Translations under genes and position numbers: made by a program | Notes under the pieces: generated by a model | Told to the model about the DNA's origin: nothing | The model's input: only the letters and a program-made list of their open reading frames with translations | The model's database searches: none | Assembly (NCBI RefSeq): GCF_009754905.2 | Contig: NZ_CP066775.1 | Location: forward strand, 496,001 to 560,000 | Direction: 5' to 3' | DNA length: 64,000 bases | Origin: Mucilaginibacter ginkgonis | Lineage (GTDB): Bacteria > Bacteroidota > Bacteroidia > Sphingobacteriales > Sphingobacteriaceae | Shown: in pieces, positions 38,103-47,642 of the stretch | Position numbering within the stretch: the first letter of the stretch is position 1 | How the letters are laid out: each line of letters opens with the position of its first letter

Positions 38103-40826
38103 TTAAAATGAGGTTGCAGCTAGGGTACCAGAATTGGTAACGGTAACGCGGTATCTATTGCCATTGGGTGAAAAGAGAACTATACCGAATCCCGGCTGTG
38201 CAGATGTGCCGACATAGAAATCGCCACCCTGGAAACTTGCACTACCATCTTGAACAAAAAGTGATCCCGACCCGGCATTTAACACAACCTGTGCACCTGT
38301 TATAGCCAATGTGCCGGTTGCTGCGGATGACAGATTTTTTGAATTAATGGAATTTGTTACCAGGCCATTGTTTATAGTCGCGACGCCAGCGCCATCAATA
38401 GTCATCCTAACTGTATTGTTTGTGGCAATCTGCAAGGGCCTGTTTTGGTATTGGGATATTACAGCCGAATAGGGCAAAGATCCTATCGCCAAAGCACCGC
38501 CTGCTGACTGATCTATTCCTATTTGCAACAGACTGCCTGAGTTTTGAGCGTATTGATAAGTATAGGCAGTAGAAGTCGCGTCGCCTGCCGTAAAATACGC
38601 CGCTCCAACTTTAGGCGTTTGAAAAACCTGGGCTGTAGCAGTCCCGCTAAAAACTCCATTTCCGGAGTTATTCATAGTTAAGGTGCCGCCGCCTGCAGCC
38701 AGAGAAACAGTTGACCCTTGCACAATTACCGGCAAATATCCTGTATTACCGCTGCTTCTGTTAAAACCTATTAAGTAAGCCGTTCCCCCACTGAGGCCTA
38801 CTTCCGCCGCCGGTCCCTGGTATCCAATGCCATCATACCAACCACCGAAACGACCCTGACCGTTTGATGCACTTATGCTGTTATACGCACTAAGACCGGT
38901 ATTGGTGCTTATTTGCCCGTACGCCGAAAATGTGTCTCCGGTCGAAATTGCTTTATTAAAGTAGAATTGCTTACCGGCCGGAGCGTAGAAATACATAAAT
39001 GGGCCATAAGCATTGCCGGCAGAATTAGTGGAAGCTTGTATATAATAATTTTCTGTGGCCGTATTTGTATTTGTCAAATATAGATATGGAAGTGATCCTG
39101 TTATAAGCGCCGAGCCACCGGGAAATTGGACCTGCCCACTTTGTGCAACTTTAAATGCATTTGTCTGATTGCCGGAATTGTAAACATCTATATTAAAACT
39201 ATGATCTGTGCCGCTCCTGAAACCCCAATAGGAACCGTCGCCCACAGCAAAATAGGGAGTGTTATTGTTAGCAACAGTTGCTGAATTACCCTCAATTGAA
39301 GGGAAAGTGGTTTGCCCCGATACTAAGAAATTGCCAGGCAATGATACACCTGTCGAACTGATTGATATTTGTGTGTTGCCATTAATTCTGATATATGCAT
39401 TATTAACCGCATTTAAAATAGAATTTGTCGCGTCAAAATAAAGACCATAATTCGACCCCGATGCTGTGACTGCAGTACTATAGATTGCAGATCCGCCTCC
39501 TCCAACAATAGGTTGAATTGACAGGCCGGTAGCCCCGCTTCCAAAAACACCTGTCGCTCCAACACTAATGTTACCGTTTGGTATAGATAAGCCATTGGCA
39601 GTTGAAATTGTTACGAGCCCGCCGCCATCTACAGTTAAAATGCCATTGCCTAAATAGTCGCTTACACGAAAAGCATATTTTCCCGCCGATCCGCCACTAA
39701 CGTACATACCGTATCCGGTTGATGATGTATTATAAAGTTCCGCAATTGATGTTCCGTTTGAAGCGTTTGTGCTCGGCTGTAAAATTCTACCGTAAACTGA
39801 CGCGCCTGCGCTGCCAATGTTAAGAATCATTGCTCCATTTATGGCGAATGTGTGAGATTGCGCTGTTGGTGCATAATAATTCATTCCGAAATTCGAACCG
39901 AAAATGTATCCAGCATTTTCGCCAGTATTATTTTTAAATACAAACCCAAGGTAGCCGCTAAAAGGCGATGTAATGATAAAACCATCAGTCGTATTTCCGA
40001 AACTTGATGCGTTACCTTGCGCGGAAATATTGCCTGCAGTTAAGGAATTGGCACCCAGGTTTATATTTGTCGTCGCTCCAGTATACGGTACATAAGATAA
40101 CATTGAACCTGGAGTTACATAATCTGTTCCCGCTGTGGCCGGAGTAACCTGCCCAGAGGAATTGGTTTTTAAAATCGAACTATTAAGACCGCTCGAGATT
40201 CCTAGGTTGAGACCATTGGCAGTCACCGACCCGTCTGTAGTTATATTTCCGGTAACATGTAACCCTCCGTTAACTTTAACAGTTGCTGAAAGGGTGCTAT
40301 CCTGAACTAATTTGATTTGTGGCGAGCCTCCTTTTAAATACAGCGCGTTTGATCCTAACCCTGCATTCGTTGTCAAATACCGGCCATTTAAGACAACATT
40401 ATTTACGGCCCCACTATAAGGTACAAGTGTCGCCTCTTTGTTTGTAGCACGTGACACCTCATTGGTTATATCAGCAGCGTTTACGGCGTCTGCAGCTTGT
40501 TGTGCAGTGCTCACAGGTTTGTTCGCGTCGCTGGTATTGTCAACGTTGGCCAGGCCTACGTCATTTTTGTTGATTATTACATCAACAGACAATGGCTTTC
40601 CGTTGACCTGCCTTGTTATAGGCACTTTTTGGGAAAGCGCGTTGATAAAGTCTGTCCAGGAAGTTATCCTAAAAGGCTTGATAGGACCGCCAGGGTAAAT
40701 ATATTTTTGTGTGGTATCATTAGCGTTATAGTAGGCAGACCAACCCATGGTTTTGGGATTTGGTATTGTTTGCCCCCTCGCGAAGTAACACGTAAAGAGC
40801 ATTAGATAAAAAATAAGTTTTTTCAT
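38103..40826 (-). CDS. phage tail fibre-like protein with N-terminal signal peptide
   Basis: 907 residues, rich in Gly/Asn/Ser/Thr beta-helix-like repeats. Near residues 105-135 it has NKNDVGLANVDNTSDANKP, a motif common in phage tail fibres and collar-domain proteins. The C-terminal 100 residues show no intramolecular-chaperone (S74) domain. The first 19 residues (MKKLIFYLMLFTCYFARGQ) form a convincing Sec signal peptide, which is unexpected for a virion protein assembled in the cytoplasm. The gene overlaps the upstream fibre gene by 4 bp. Confidence 0.75.
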   Translation of the reverse strand: MKKLIFYLMLFTCYFARGQTIPNPKTMGWSAYYNANDTTQKYIYPGGPIKPFRITSWTDFINALSQKVPITRQVNGKPLSVDVIINKNDVGLANVDNTSDANKPVSTAQQAADAVNAADITNEVSRATNKEATLVPYSGAVNNVVLNGRYLTTNAGLGSNALYLKGGSPQIKLVQDSTLSATVKVNGGLHVTGNITTDGSVTANGLNLGISSGLNSSILKTNSSGQVTPATAGTDYVTPGSMLSYVPYTGATTNINLGANSLTAGNISAQGNASSFGNTTDGFIITSPFSGYLGFVFKNNTGENAGYIFGSNFGMNYYAPTAQSHTFAINGAMILNIGSAGASVYGRILQPSTNASNGTSIAELYNTSSTGYGMYVSGGSAGKYAFRVSDYLGNGILTVDGGGLVTISTANGLSIPNGNISVGATGVFGSGATGLSIQPIVGGGGSAIYSTAVTASGSNYGLYFDATNSILNAVNNAYIRINGNTQISISSTGVSLPGNFLVSGQTTFPSIEGNSATVANNNTPYFAVGDGSYWGFRSGTDHSFNIDVYNSGNQTNAFKVAQSGQVQFPGGSALITGSLPYLYLTNTNTATENYYIQASTNSAGNAYGPFMYFYAPAGKQFYFNKAISTGDTFSAYGQISTNTGLSAYNSISASNGQGRFGGWYDGIGYQGPAAEVGLSGGTAYLIGFNRSSGNTGYLPVIVQGSTVSLAAGGGTLTMNNSGNGVFSGTATAQVFQTPKVGAAYFTAGDATSTAYTYQYAQNSGSLLQIGIDQSAGGALAIGSLPYSAVISQYQNRPLQIATNNTVRMTIDGAGVATINNGLVTNSINSKNLSSAATGTLAITGAQVVLNAGSGSLFVQDGSASFQGGDFYVGTSAQPGFGIVLFSPNGNRYRVTVTNSGTLAATSF

Positions 40827-41716
40827 ATGATGTTTAGTTCGTAATAGTCTGTAAGCAAAGTTTCAAAATCAATCGATGCGATGTTTCCCTGGGCGTCTTT
40901 GTTATATTTTGGCTGAACAGACGTGTCCCACTTGTAAGTTCCATTCATTGAATCGCACCGTAAAAACATCACTGGCCTTTTACCTGGGCCAAACTGGTTC
41001 TTGAGATCCGTATCCCAGGTAAGGCGTAGGGTAGTTTCACTTGGTGTGCTTAGTTTTAGGCTGTTCATTGGAATCACGAGCCCATCTGCCAGCGTCTGAA
41101 CAATTTGAAGACCCGCGGGCCACGCATGATTAGTTTTCGGTCCAAAGATTTTCCAGGTAGAAGTATTGATATAGTAGTCACCATCTTTGCCATCTGATAA
41201 ATTTGAAGGATCGTTACCTCCGCTTAAGATAGTGTTGCCATTTATGCCATCTGCGCCTGTATTACCTTTAGTGCCAGGAGGCCCGGCCGGGCCCGTTTGC
41301 ATAGAAAATACCTGCATCCACATCTCATTGCTTTTTTTGTAGAAGATGCCTGTCGACGTGTCTACATATACGTCATCATTGATTCCATTTGAATTGGCAG
41401 GGGCACCGAAGCCAAATTTTGTTTGCGTTGCGTTAACCTGTTGCTGATATTTAACTATCCAGACACCATTTACTTTCTGTGCAAAGGTGTTACTTGCTGT
41501 ATTTATAAATATATCGCCGTTTTCGCCTTCGTAGTTTTGTGGTAAAGTGGTGCCAAATGTGGTGTTTAGTCTATTGCCAATATTATTTGATAGATACTGG
41601 AGCAATACAGAAAACGTAAATTGATAGTCCGTTACACCGTCTGACAGCACACTCAATTCATTTCCCGTAATTAGTGGGTATGGCGTTAACTGGCTTATTT
41701 TTTTGTCACTACTCAT
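40823..41716 (-). CDS. phage tail/fibre protein with short collagen-like stretch
   Basis: 297 residues. It opens with KKISQLTPYPLITGNELSV, a common start of Bacteroidota phage fibre proteins, carries repeated GDIFINTASNTFAQKVNGVW-like beta units and a short Gly-X-Y collagen-like segment (GPAGPPGTKGNTGADG, about residues 142-157), which usually forms a trimeric stalk. It overlaps the DUF6712-like connector gene and the following fibre gene by 4 bp each. Confidence 0.75.
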   Translation of the reverse strand: MSSDKKISQLTPYPLITGNELSVLSDGVTDYQFTFSVLLQYLSNNIGNRLNTTFGTTLPQNYEGENGDIFINTASNTFAQKVNGVWIVKYQQQVNATQTKFGFGAPANSNGINDDVYVDTSTGIFYKKSNEMWMQVFSMQTGPAGPPGTKGNTGADGINGNTILSGGNDPSNLSDGKDGDYYINTSTWKIFGPKTNHAWPAGLQIVQTLADGLVIPMNSLKLSTPSETTLRLTWDTDLKNQFGPGKRPVMFLRCDSMNGTYKWDTSVQPKYNKDAQGNIASIDFETLLTDYYELNII

Positions 41717-42327
41717 TTGTAAAAAATTTCGGTGTTGAAAAATTGGTCCGCTGCAGGGTAATTAAATTCGGTTTTATCAACCGACCTTATTCTTGCTCCC
41801 GGTTGTCTTGCTGTTACTAAAGACTCATTGTATTGCCATTGTGGAAAATCGGTGCTGTTAGCGTTTAAAAACGATTCGATACCCCTGGTATATGAGTTGG
41901 CAATGCTTCTGTATTGTTGAGCAATCTTTACAGTGTCAGAGTAGGATAGATGAGTATTGCCTTCAGCAGCTTTAACCACCGGGCCGTTAGCGGTGTACTT
42001 TATACTATCGTTCTCTACTAAGCGGGACAGCGTAAAATATACAAGAGCAGGGGTTAAGCCGTCGTAACTCAATTCCTGACCCAGCCCGTTGGTGTAGTCA
42101 CAGCCCATTATCAACTTTACATATTGAGCAGGAGCATCATCCTTTGTCGTTCCGTTCTGGTTGCAGCACTTTAATAGGTCGTAAAATAAGCGGTCACCTA
42201 AAATGAGTCGCAAGTCCAGATCCTGGGCTTTTTTGATGAACGTATTTAGCCTTGCCGGTTTTACATTGATTGATATATCCTGGTATGGCGCGAATGATGC
42301 TTGGTTTATAAAATAAACTTGAGTCAT
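41713..42327 (-). CDS. head-tail connector-like protein (DUF6712 type)
   Basis: 204 residues, starting MTQVYFINQASF and containing QDLDLRLILGDRLFYDLL and YDGLTPALVYFTLSRLVEND, which I associate with the DUF6712/phage connector family of Bacteroidota phages. Position next to the portal gene (4-bp overlap) supports a head-completion or connector role between portal and tail. Confidence 0.65.
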   Translation of the reverse strand: MTQVYFINQASFAPYQDISINVKPARLNTFIKKAQDLDLRLILGDRLFYDLLKCCNQNGTTKDDAPAQYVKLIMGCDYTNGLGQELSYDGLTPALVYFTLSRLVENDSIKYTANGPVVKAAEGNTHLSYSDTVKIAQQYRSIANSYTRGIESFLNANSTDFPQWQYNESLVTARQPGARIRSVDKTEFNYPAADQFFNTEIFYK

Positions 42328-43637
42328 AGTTTTTTTTGTTTAGATGGATTTGCCACAACCATTGCCTCAGCGTCATTTTGTTTGAGGCCATATGCGTATA
42401 TTAATACAGCGATCTTATTCTCAGGCGGAAGGTTGCTTAAGAGGATGCTATTAATCTCGCTGCCGGCTATGCTGCCGATATTATCATCTGCAATTTCAAT
42501 TGACAAGGGCAAAATAGACCAGTCGCCACTTGGGTTGATCTCATAATAGAAATTGCTAAATATCTCGGCGAAGGTTTCGCTTAAATCTTGGCGGTCGCTT
42601 GCCGTGTTATCGTTAAATTCGCGAATGGCTTGCTTTTTTTCGCTGCCATTGCTTAAACCTGAAGCCTTTTCGGCATTGATTAATTCTTTAGGAACAGAGA
42701 AGCCTTTGATGATCCTGGCCTCAACGGATCGTTCTGTGATTTCGAATAACCTGTCATTATTTTGAATAGGGTAGGGTTCAAACTGCGGTTTAGCATTTTC
42801 ATCCTCGTATTCAATCACAATGATTTTTTGAGAACTTTTGGCACCTTGAAATATTCCCAAATCTTTTTCTAACTGGCTTGGAGCATTTGCTCCTTGCGGC
42901 AATCCAATCTCTAATGTTCGATTGTTATCAGCTTCTTCGCGACGCGATTGCATAAATAACATGGTCGACGGCAAGAAGCCAGTAGTCACTTCGCGATTAT
43001 TAAATATCTTTATGCCGGCTTCCGTTTCAAAATCTTCCCAAACGCTGTCTGCCTCTATCAAAGGATAATCATCAACTTCCGGATTAAAGTAGAAAAGCTG
43101 GCCCTTGTAATTGTCCCATCCTCCAGCAGCAACAACTTGTTCTATGATCACTTCGGGATCAGGGTTATACCGGTCTATAAAAGAAATCTTAGATCTTGTT
43201 ATACTTTTCCAGGTCTTCTTACCCCAATCGCTGTAAACGGCATATTTTCCGATAGTTTCTTTACAATCAGAATCGCCCATGCGGATGTCTTCAAATTTTA
43301 TGTAATTGACAGATGCGACGTTGTAATTTGCATTATAATTAATGTGGATGCCAAAACCCGTAAATAAAGCTTTGTCTGTCGCAATTGCTTTTAAAAGTTT
43401 CGATAGTGTAAGGCCGGCATTGTTTATGACTACGTTGCCTATATCTGGTCTTGCAAAACCTTTTCCGGTTATGTAGCGTGCCCTTTTATTCCAGCAATCT
43501 TTTGCTGTTGGCGATCCTGCAACCAGGCGCAACATCCGTTGCGGGTAAGCGTTGTCTGCATCGTAATTTAGTATTCCATAAGTTTGATTGGGGCGAACTA
43601 ATATCCGACGTTCAATTTGCGGCAAGTATGTCTTCAT
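42324..43637 (-). CDS. phage portal protein
   Basis: 437 residues. The CWNKRARYITGKGFARPD helix region, the DKALFTGFGIHINYN beta segment, SVEARIIKGFSVPKELIN and the C-terminal SETFAEIFSNFYYEINP helix are typical of portals of Bacteroidota siphoviruses. The portal forms the dodecameric ring through which DNA is packaged and ejected. The gene lies after the capsid/tail-tube genes and before the connector; in most tailed phages the portal directly follows the terminase, so the placement is unusual. Confidence 0.78.
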   Translation of the reverse strand: MKTYLPQIERRILVRPNQTYGILNYDADNAYPQRMLRLVAGSPTAKDCWNKRARYITGKGFARPDIGNVVINNAGLTLSKLLKAIATDKALFTGFGIHINYNANYNVASVNYIKFEDIRMGDSDCKETIGKYAVYSDWGKKTWKSITRSKISFIDRYNPDPEVIIEQVVAAGGWDNYKGQLFYFNPEVDDYPLIEADSVWEDFETEAGIKIFNNREVTTGFLPSTMLFMQSRREEADNNRTLEIGLPQGANAPSQLEKDLGIFQGAKSSQKIIVIEYEDENAKPQFEPYPIQNNDRLFEITERSVEARIIKGFSVPKELINAEKASGLSNGSEKKQAIREFNDNTASDRQDLSETFAEIFSNFYYEINPSGDWSILPLSIEIADDNIGSIAGSEINSILLSNLPPENKIAVLIYAYGLKQNDAEAMVVANPSKQKKL

Positions 43638-43676
43638 TTATTTTATTTAGCTTGGGCGTGGGATTAAGTGGTAGGT

Positions 43677-43856
43677 TCAAAGCACATCGGCATTAGCAGG
43701 AATCTTCTTGAAGAGCAATCTGATGTGCGGGAGCTTTTTTATGTACCATTCGGCCTCCTCGTCGCTAATGTTACCATTATGATGGACAGCAGGCGACCCC
43801 GGTATAAACTGATGCTTGCCGGGTTTTAAAATGTACTGTTTCTTCTGCTTTGTCAT
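43677..43856 (-). CDS. small hypothetical phage protein (59 aa)
   Basis: The minus strand encodes a 59-residue protein from ATG 43856 to TGA 43677, beginning MTKQKKQYILKPGKHQF and ending KKIPANADVL. It sits in the gap between the portal and the 194-aa structural gene in the same direction, with sensible spacing on both sides. Basic N-terminus, no membrane segment. It may be a small head or tail accessory protein; the family is not recognised. Confidence 0.6.
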   Translation of the reverse strand: MTKQKKQYILKPGKHQFIPGSPAVHHNGNISDEEAEWYIKKLPHIRLLFKKIPANADVL

Positions 43857-43902
43857 TTCAATTTGTATGATAACCGGGAGCGTTATTCACTTCCGGTTTT
43901 AA

Positions 43903-44487
43903 TTAATGAGTTAGGGCCTCTAAAGCCGTTACTGTACTGGCGTACGTTGCCGGGCCTGAAGTAGGTGCAATTGACACTGCCCTTGGCGGATAAGGTTCGC
44001 GCATTTTATCAGGGTTAGTCAATTTTAGTTTGTAGCCACCCTCAATAGTTTCGTCGGCCGCGCTGCGTTCTGCATTTGCGAGGATCAAGCCGTTTACAGC
44101 GCCAAATAATTCGATTGCCGAATCACTTGATTTATAGTTGTTGATCAAAACGGCACAAACCCGGCCGTAGCCCATGGCCATCAATTGATCTTTAATGGCA
44201 ACTGACAGACCTGCAATGTTAAAATCTATTTCTTCAGTATAACGCGGGCCAACCTGCGTTTTTACAAGTTTGGATACAGAATTGAAGCTGTTGTTAGTTC
44301 CTTGAAATTTGTAAACCTTGGCACTGCTTACAGCGGTGAGGCCCGTAACAATAAGCGGGTTTGATACATCGTAAGTAAAAGCGACATCGTCTTGGTTGAA
44401 AATGTAAACCACATCTTCAACGCCTGAGGTTATAGGCTCGGCAGTGCCCATGGCAAAGCCGGCGCTAATTTTATTGTAAATAGGCAT
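43903..44487 (-). CDS. phage structural protein, tail-tube candidate
   Basis: 194 residues, beta-rich, without signal peptide or membrane segment; blocks EDVVYIFNQDDVAFTYD and RYTEEIDFNIAGLSVAIKDQL. Size and position, one gene after the major capsid protein, fit a major tail tube or decoration protein. No diagnostic motif visible, so the specific call is inference from context. Confidence 0.55.
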   Translation of the reverse strand: MPIYNKISAGFAMGTAEPITSGVEDVVYIFNQDDVAFTYDVSNPLIVTGLTAVSSAKVYKFQGTNNSFNSVSKLVKTQVGPRYTEEIDFNIAGLSVAIKDQLMAMGYGRVCAVLINNYKSSDSAIELFGAVNGLILANAERSAADETIEGGYKLKLTNPDKMREPYPPRAVSIAPTSGPATYASTVTALEALTH

Positions 44488-44521
44488 ATATGATAAATAG
44501 TTGATAAAAAAATGAATCGAG

Positions 44522-44558
44522 AGTGGTGAGCGATCGTGATAAGAAACTACTCACCACT
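44522..44558. other. 9-bp inverted repeat between capsid and next gene
   Basis: AGTGGTGAG (44522-44530) and CTCACCACT (44550-44558) form a perfect stem with a 19-nt loop in the gap downstream of the capsid gene. No T-tract follows, so it does not look like a simple terminator; an mRNA-processing or expression-balancing hairpin after the most highly expressed gene is possible. Confidence 0.5.
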
Positions 44559-44575
44559 TACTTAGCTGTTAATAG

Positions 44576-45781
44576 TTAAGCGGTAAGCAAGAATAGCTCA
44601 TTAGCAAATTTGAAGTTAACCGCCGCTTTCATACGGGCTTTCATGCGCACCACGTTATCATTTGTGTAAGGCTTCATGTAAACGGTAGAAAGTTCGCTTT
44701 GGTCGCCTAAAAGATCTACACCTAAGAACAGGTTAGAACTGCGCGCACCTAAAATGGTATTGGCCTGCCAGTGGTTCATTAACTGCAGCGGTAAGCCCAG
44801 ATAATCCATTTTCTTTTTGTCGCTAAAGGCATTAAGCACATTAGTGGCTTTATTGGCCTGTGCCTGAGCATAAGCATAACCAACGTGTAAAGGTATCTGC
44901 AAATTAAAATCATCCTGGATACGATCTGCGGGGTCTAATTGCGAATAAACGCTTGACAATACACCCAGCACGTTGCTGGCATTGATGTAGCTGATGTTTG
45001 CCACAGTGGCTGTGCCGCTAAATGTAGCGCCTTTGCGGGTGTTTATTTCGTTGTAATTGCGCACCAATTTAAAGGTAGTGCCGCTTAACACCTGGATGAA
45101 ATATGACTGGCCTGAAAGCGGAACTGAGCCGCCATTTGTGGTATCTGCGCTGGCGCCGGTTACGTTGGTAATGGTTACCACGTCGCCATCTGCCAGTGTA
45201 GAGGTATCTGATACCGTAACCACACCAGATGCATTTATGGCAGATGCTGCCGTTGATGTAGCAGACTTACCTAAGCCTACTTTGTAAACACCTGTTGCTG
45301 CCGCTATAGACGGTAACAAACCGGTGAATGATGAGGTAAATGCTGCCTCTTTGGTAGCAGATTTGCCCAGCCAGTACAAACGCTCATTAGCGATCTGTAT
45401 TTTGGTCATGTAGCGCTGCACCATAAAATCTGACAGGTCTACAACACCTTCGTAGTCTGAGAAGGCGCCCGGAGCAAGGCTTTGAGCTTCCCAGCTTTGC
45501 ACCAGTTTATCCCATTGTTCTTGCTTCATAAATTCATAAACTACCGGATCCAGGTAGCTTTCTGTTTGCAATGTGGTTGTACCCTGATCCAGGAACATGC
45601 CCGATGGGTCCTGCAGTTTTACATCGTCGTCGACATCAAGGATGATCTTGCGCGATTTAACGTCATTTATTACGGTAAGCAATCCGCGCTTTACGGAGTC
45701 GGCCTCCAGCAAGGTGCTTGCCATGAACCCTGCCAGCGCTTCGCCGGCGTAGGTGTTATTGGTAAAAGTAAATTGAGCCAT
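44576..45781 (-). CDS. phage major capsid protein (HK97-fold candidate) with inserted beta domain
   Basis: 401 residues. The N-terminal part (ASTLLEADSVKRGLLTVIND, PVVYEFMKQEQWDKLVQSW) and the C-terminal part (LGLPLQLMNHWQANTILGARSSNLFLGVDLLGD, VRMKARMKAAVNFKFANELFLL) resemble capsid proteins of Bacteroidota phages. Residues about 184-262 (VTVSDTSTLADGDVVTITNV, SYFIQVLSGTTFKLV) look like an inserted FCCH/Ig-like beta domain, which often projects from the shell surface. It follows the protease/scaffold gene, the usual order. Abundant high-quality codons fit high expression. Confidence 0.8.
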   Translation of the reverse strand: MAQFTFTNNTYAGEALAGFMASTLLEADSVKRGLLTVINDVKSRKIILDVDDDVKLQDPSGMFLDQGTTTLQTESYLDPVVYEFMKQEQWDKLVQSWEAQSLAPGAFSDYEGVVDLSDFMVQRYMTKIQIANERLYWLGKSATKEAAFTSSFTGLLPSIAAATGVYKVGLGKSATSTAASAINASGVVTVSDTSTLADGDVVTITNVTGASADTTNGGSVPLSGQSYFIQVLSGTTFKLVRNYNEINTRKGATFSGTATVANISYINASNVLGVLSSVYSQLDPADRIQDDFNLQIPLHVGYAYAQAQANKATNVLNAFSDKKKMDYLGLPLQLMNHWQANTILGARSSNLFLGVDLLGDQSELSTVYMKPYTNDNVVRMKARMKAAVNFKFANELFLLTA

Positions 45782-45927
45782 TAAAATATTTAGTGAATGG
45801 TGAATTAGTGCGTTGTGAGTAGTTCAGGTGTTTGATGATCTCACTGATTTTAAGTGATCTCACCGGTATTAATTGACGGACATTATTCTGCCAATTCTTA
45901 AATTCTGAAAATTTTGGTTCTGACAGT

Positions 45928-47130
45928 TTACCTCGCGTCTTTAACTGCTTTTTTTACAGCGTTTTGGGCAAGGGTGCTTTGTGGTGCAAAGAAAGGGGGC
46001 TCTTCAGTGTTCGCTTTGTTGCTCCGGCGCGATCCTTCAGGAGTGAAGGTAGACTTGATCTCATTCCTTACTTCGTCACGGGTTTGCTTCAAGCGAATAT
46101 TCGCGGTTTCTAAAGCGGTGCGGGCTTCGACTAGTAATTGATTTTGAGCGTGAAGTTTCGCTTTAATAGCGGCAACCTGATTTTTTACGTCGCCGGCTTT
46201 AAGCTTCTTAAAAGCATCCTCCGGCATGGTATCATCTTCATCTTCCTCATCTTCGCCTGGCTGAGTTAATTTTTGCACTTTGCCCTGACTAACAATTAAA
46301 TGCTTACCCTCTGATGTAGTGTAGCTGTCATCTGCTACAGGGGTTGTCATATCCTCATCGGCGTAAACCTCAGATGCCTCGTCCAATTCGCCGCTGTGGT
46401 GAAGGATGCCTTTATCAGTTACTGTTTGTTTGTTGATCACTTTCTTAAAAAAGTTCATCAGCTTGTCTAAAACCGAAGCCGTTTTTTCTATTAGGTCTTT
46501 GTTTTGAATGTTCATTTTAGGGTTTTGATTTTTACTTAAAAGTTTGTTGATGCAACGTTTGTATACAGGTGGGATGCCGGTTGTGTATGCCGTTATAATA
46601 CTGCTATTTGTAACCGCGGGCTGATAATCTTCAATGCGGTCAATAAAACCAAGGTCTAGCGCTTGTTCTGCCGTCATCCAGGTTACAGAGTTTATGAAGC
46701 TATTAATTGTGGCCACATCGAGTTTCGTTTTGTCTTTATATATTTGTGCCAGGCGAGATTGAACAACATTAAGCATTTGAACATCTTTTAATAGCTCGTC
46801 TGCGTTGCCGCCAGATCCAATCATTGGCTTATGGATCATAAGCAAAGCATATTTGCTCATTACTATTTGATGCCCGCCCATGGCAACTATAGATGCCGCC
46901 GACGCAGCCAAAGCGTCGACATAAGTGGTTACTTTACCGGGATATTTCTTTAACATATCGTAGATCGCAATGGCGTCGAAAGCACTGCCGCCAACTGAAC
47001 TTATATGCACGTCGATATCAGTACCTGCTGCCTGCTCTAATTGAGAGCGGATAAAAGCTGACGACAACTCGCCCGAGCCAATACAATCTGTTTCGGTATC
47101 ATACAGATATATTTTAAAGGTTTGATTCAT
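45928..47130 (-). CDS. ClpP-like prohead protease fused to scaffold
   Basis: 400 residues. The N-terminal half is an S14/ClpP-type fold: HISSVGGSAFDAIAIYD, catalytic Ser in ALAASAAS (S77 by position) and His in LLMIHKP (H100), then AEQALDLGFIDRI. The C-terminal half (about 205-400) is charged, with an acidic run around residue 300 and a long helical, coiled-coil-like stretch (320-370), as expected for a scaffold removed by the protease during capsid maturation. It lies immediately upstream of the capsid gene in transcription order. Confidence 0.87.
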   Translation of the reverse strand: MNQTFKIYLYDTETDCIGSGELSSAFIRSQLEQAAGTDIDVHISSVGGSAFDAIAIYDMLKKYPGKVTTYVDALAASAASIVAMGGHQIVMSKYALLMIHKPMIGSGGNADELLKDVQMLNVVQSRLAQIYKDKTKLDVATINSFINSVTWMTAEQALDLGFIDRIEDYQPAVTNSSIITAYTTGIPPVYKRCINKLLSKNQNPKMNIQNKDLIEKTASVLDKLMNFFKKVINKQTVTDKGILHHSGELDEASEVYADEDMTTPVADDSYTTSEGKHLIVSQGKVQKLTQPGEDEEDEDDTMPEDAFKKLKAGDVKNQVAAIKAKLHAQNQLLVEARTALETANIRLKQTRDEVRNEIKSTFTPEGSRRSNKANTEEPPFFAPQSTLAQNAVKKAVKDAR

Positions 47131-47310
47131 TTTAGTTGAACTATTTGTTTTGATGATTAGCCGACAGGCTGTTGGTTTCGAACAGTCGTCAGGTTTGACT
47201 GAACCATTTCCCTTTTGGGAACACTACAAATATCGGGGTGTATTTTGATAGTTTTCGTGAAGGTGTTTTGTCAGTACCGTCATAATGATTAGAATGCCAA
47301 TCGGCATAAT

Positions 47311-47586
47311 TTAGTACTCAAAATCTTCCAATTCTGTAGGATTGAGTAAGTCTTCGGCTTCATTAAAACATTGCAATGCACGCCAAATGGTCCGCTTGTC
47401 TTTATTAAATTTAAACTCGGCTTCCAATACGGCTTTGTTTTTGGAAAGACCCCGGGTTTGCATTTGTGCATGTATCCACAAATAGATTTCGCGGTAAGAG
47501 AAGATCTTTTCTGTAATGAAGCCGGATTGGTAAAGTTCAGAAAATACGCCGTCGTCAAACAGGGCGTTTGCTAAGTTGATATTCAT
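47311..47586 (-). CDS. small hypothetical phage protein
   Basis: 91 residues. The middle reads YREIYLWIHAQMQTRGLSKNKAV and is followed by NKDKRTIWRAL, a pattern compatible with a helix-turn-helix-like unit, but no family is recognised. It lies between the tape-measure gene and the protease/scaffold gene, with a 180-bp gap downstream. Confidence 0.55.
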   Translation of the reverse strand: MNINLANALFDDGVFSELYQSGFITEKIFSYREIYLWIHAQMQTRGLSKNKAVLEAEFKFNKDKRTIWRALQCFNEAEDLLNPTELEDFEY

Positions 47587-47642
47587 ATTTTATAAATTAA
47601 AGAATTCAAAAACTAATCGAGAAGGACCATATTCCAGTTTGG

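Noticed and set aside
47224..47307. 27-codon minus-strand frame starting at the palindrome at 47307
   Set aside because: Too short, no homology-like pattern, and its start is the palindrome itself.
47289..47558. 89-aa minus-strand frame overlapping the 91-aa phage gene
   Set aside because: The other frame has a more natural composition and start; both cannot be real over the whole length.
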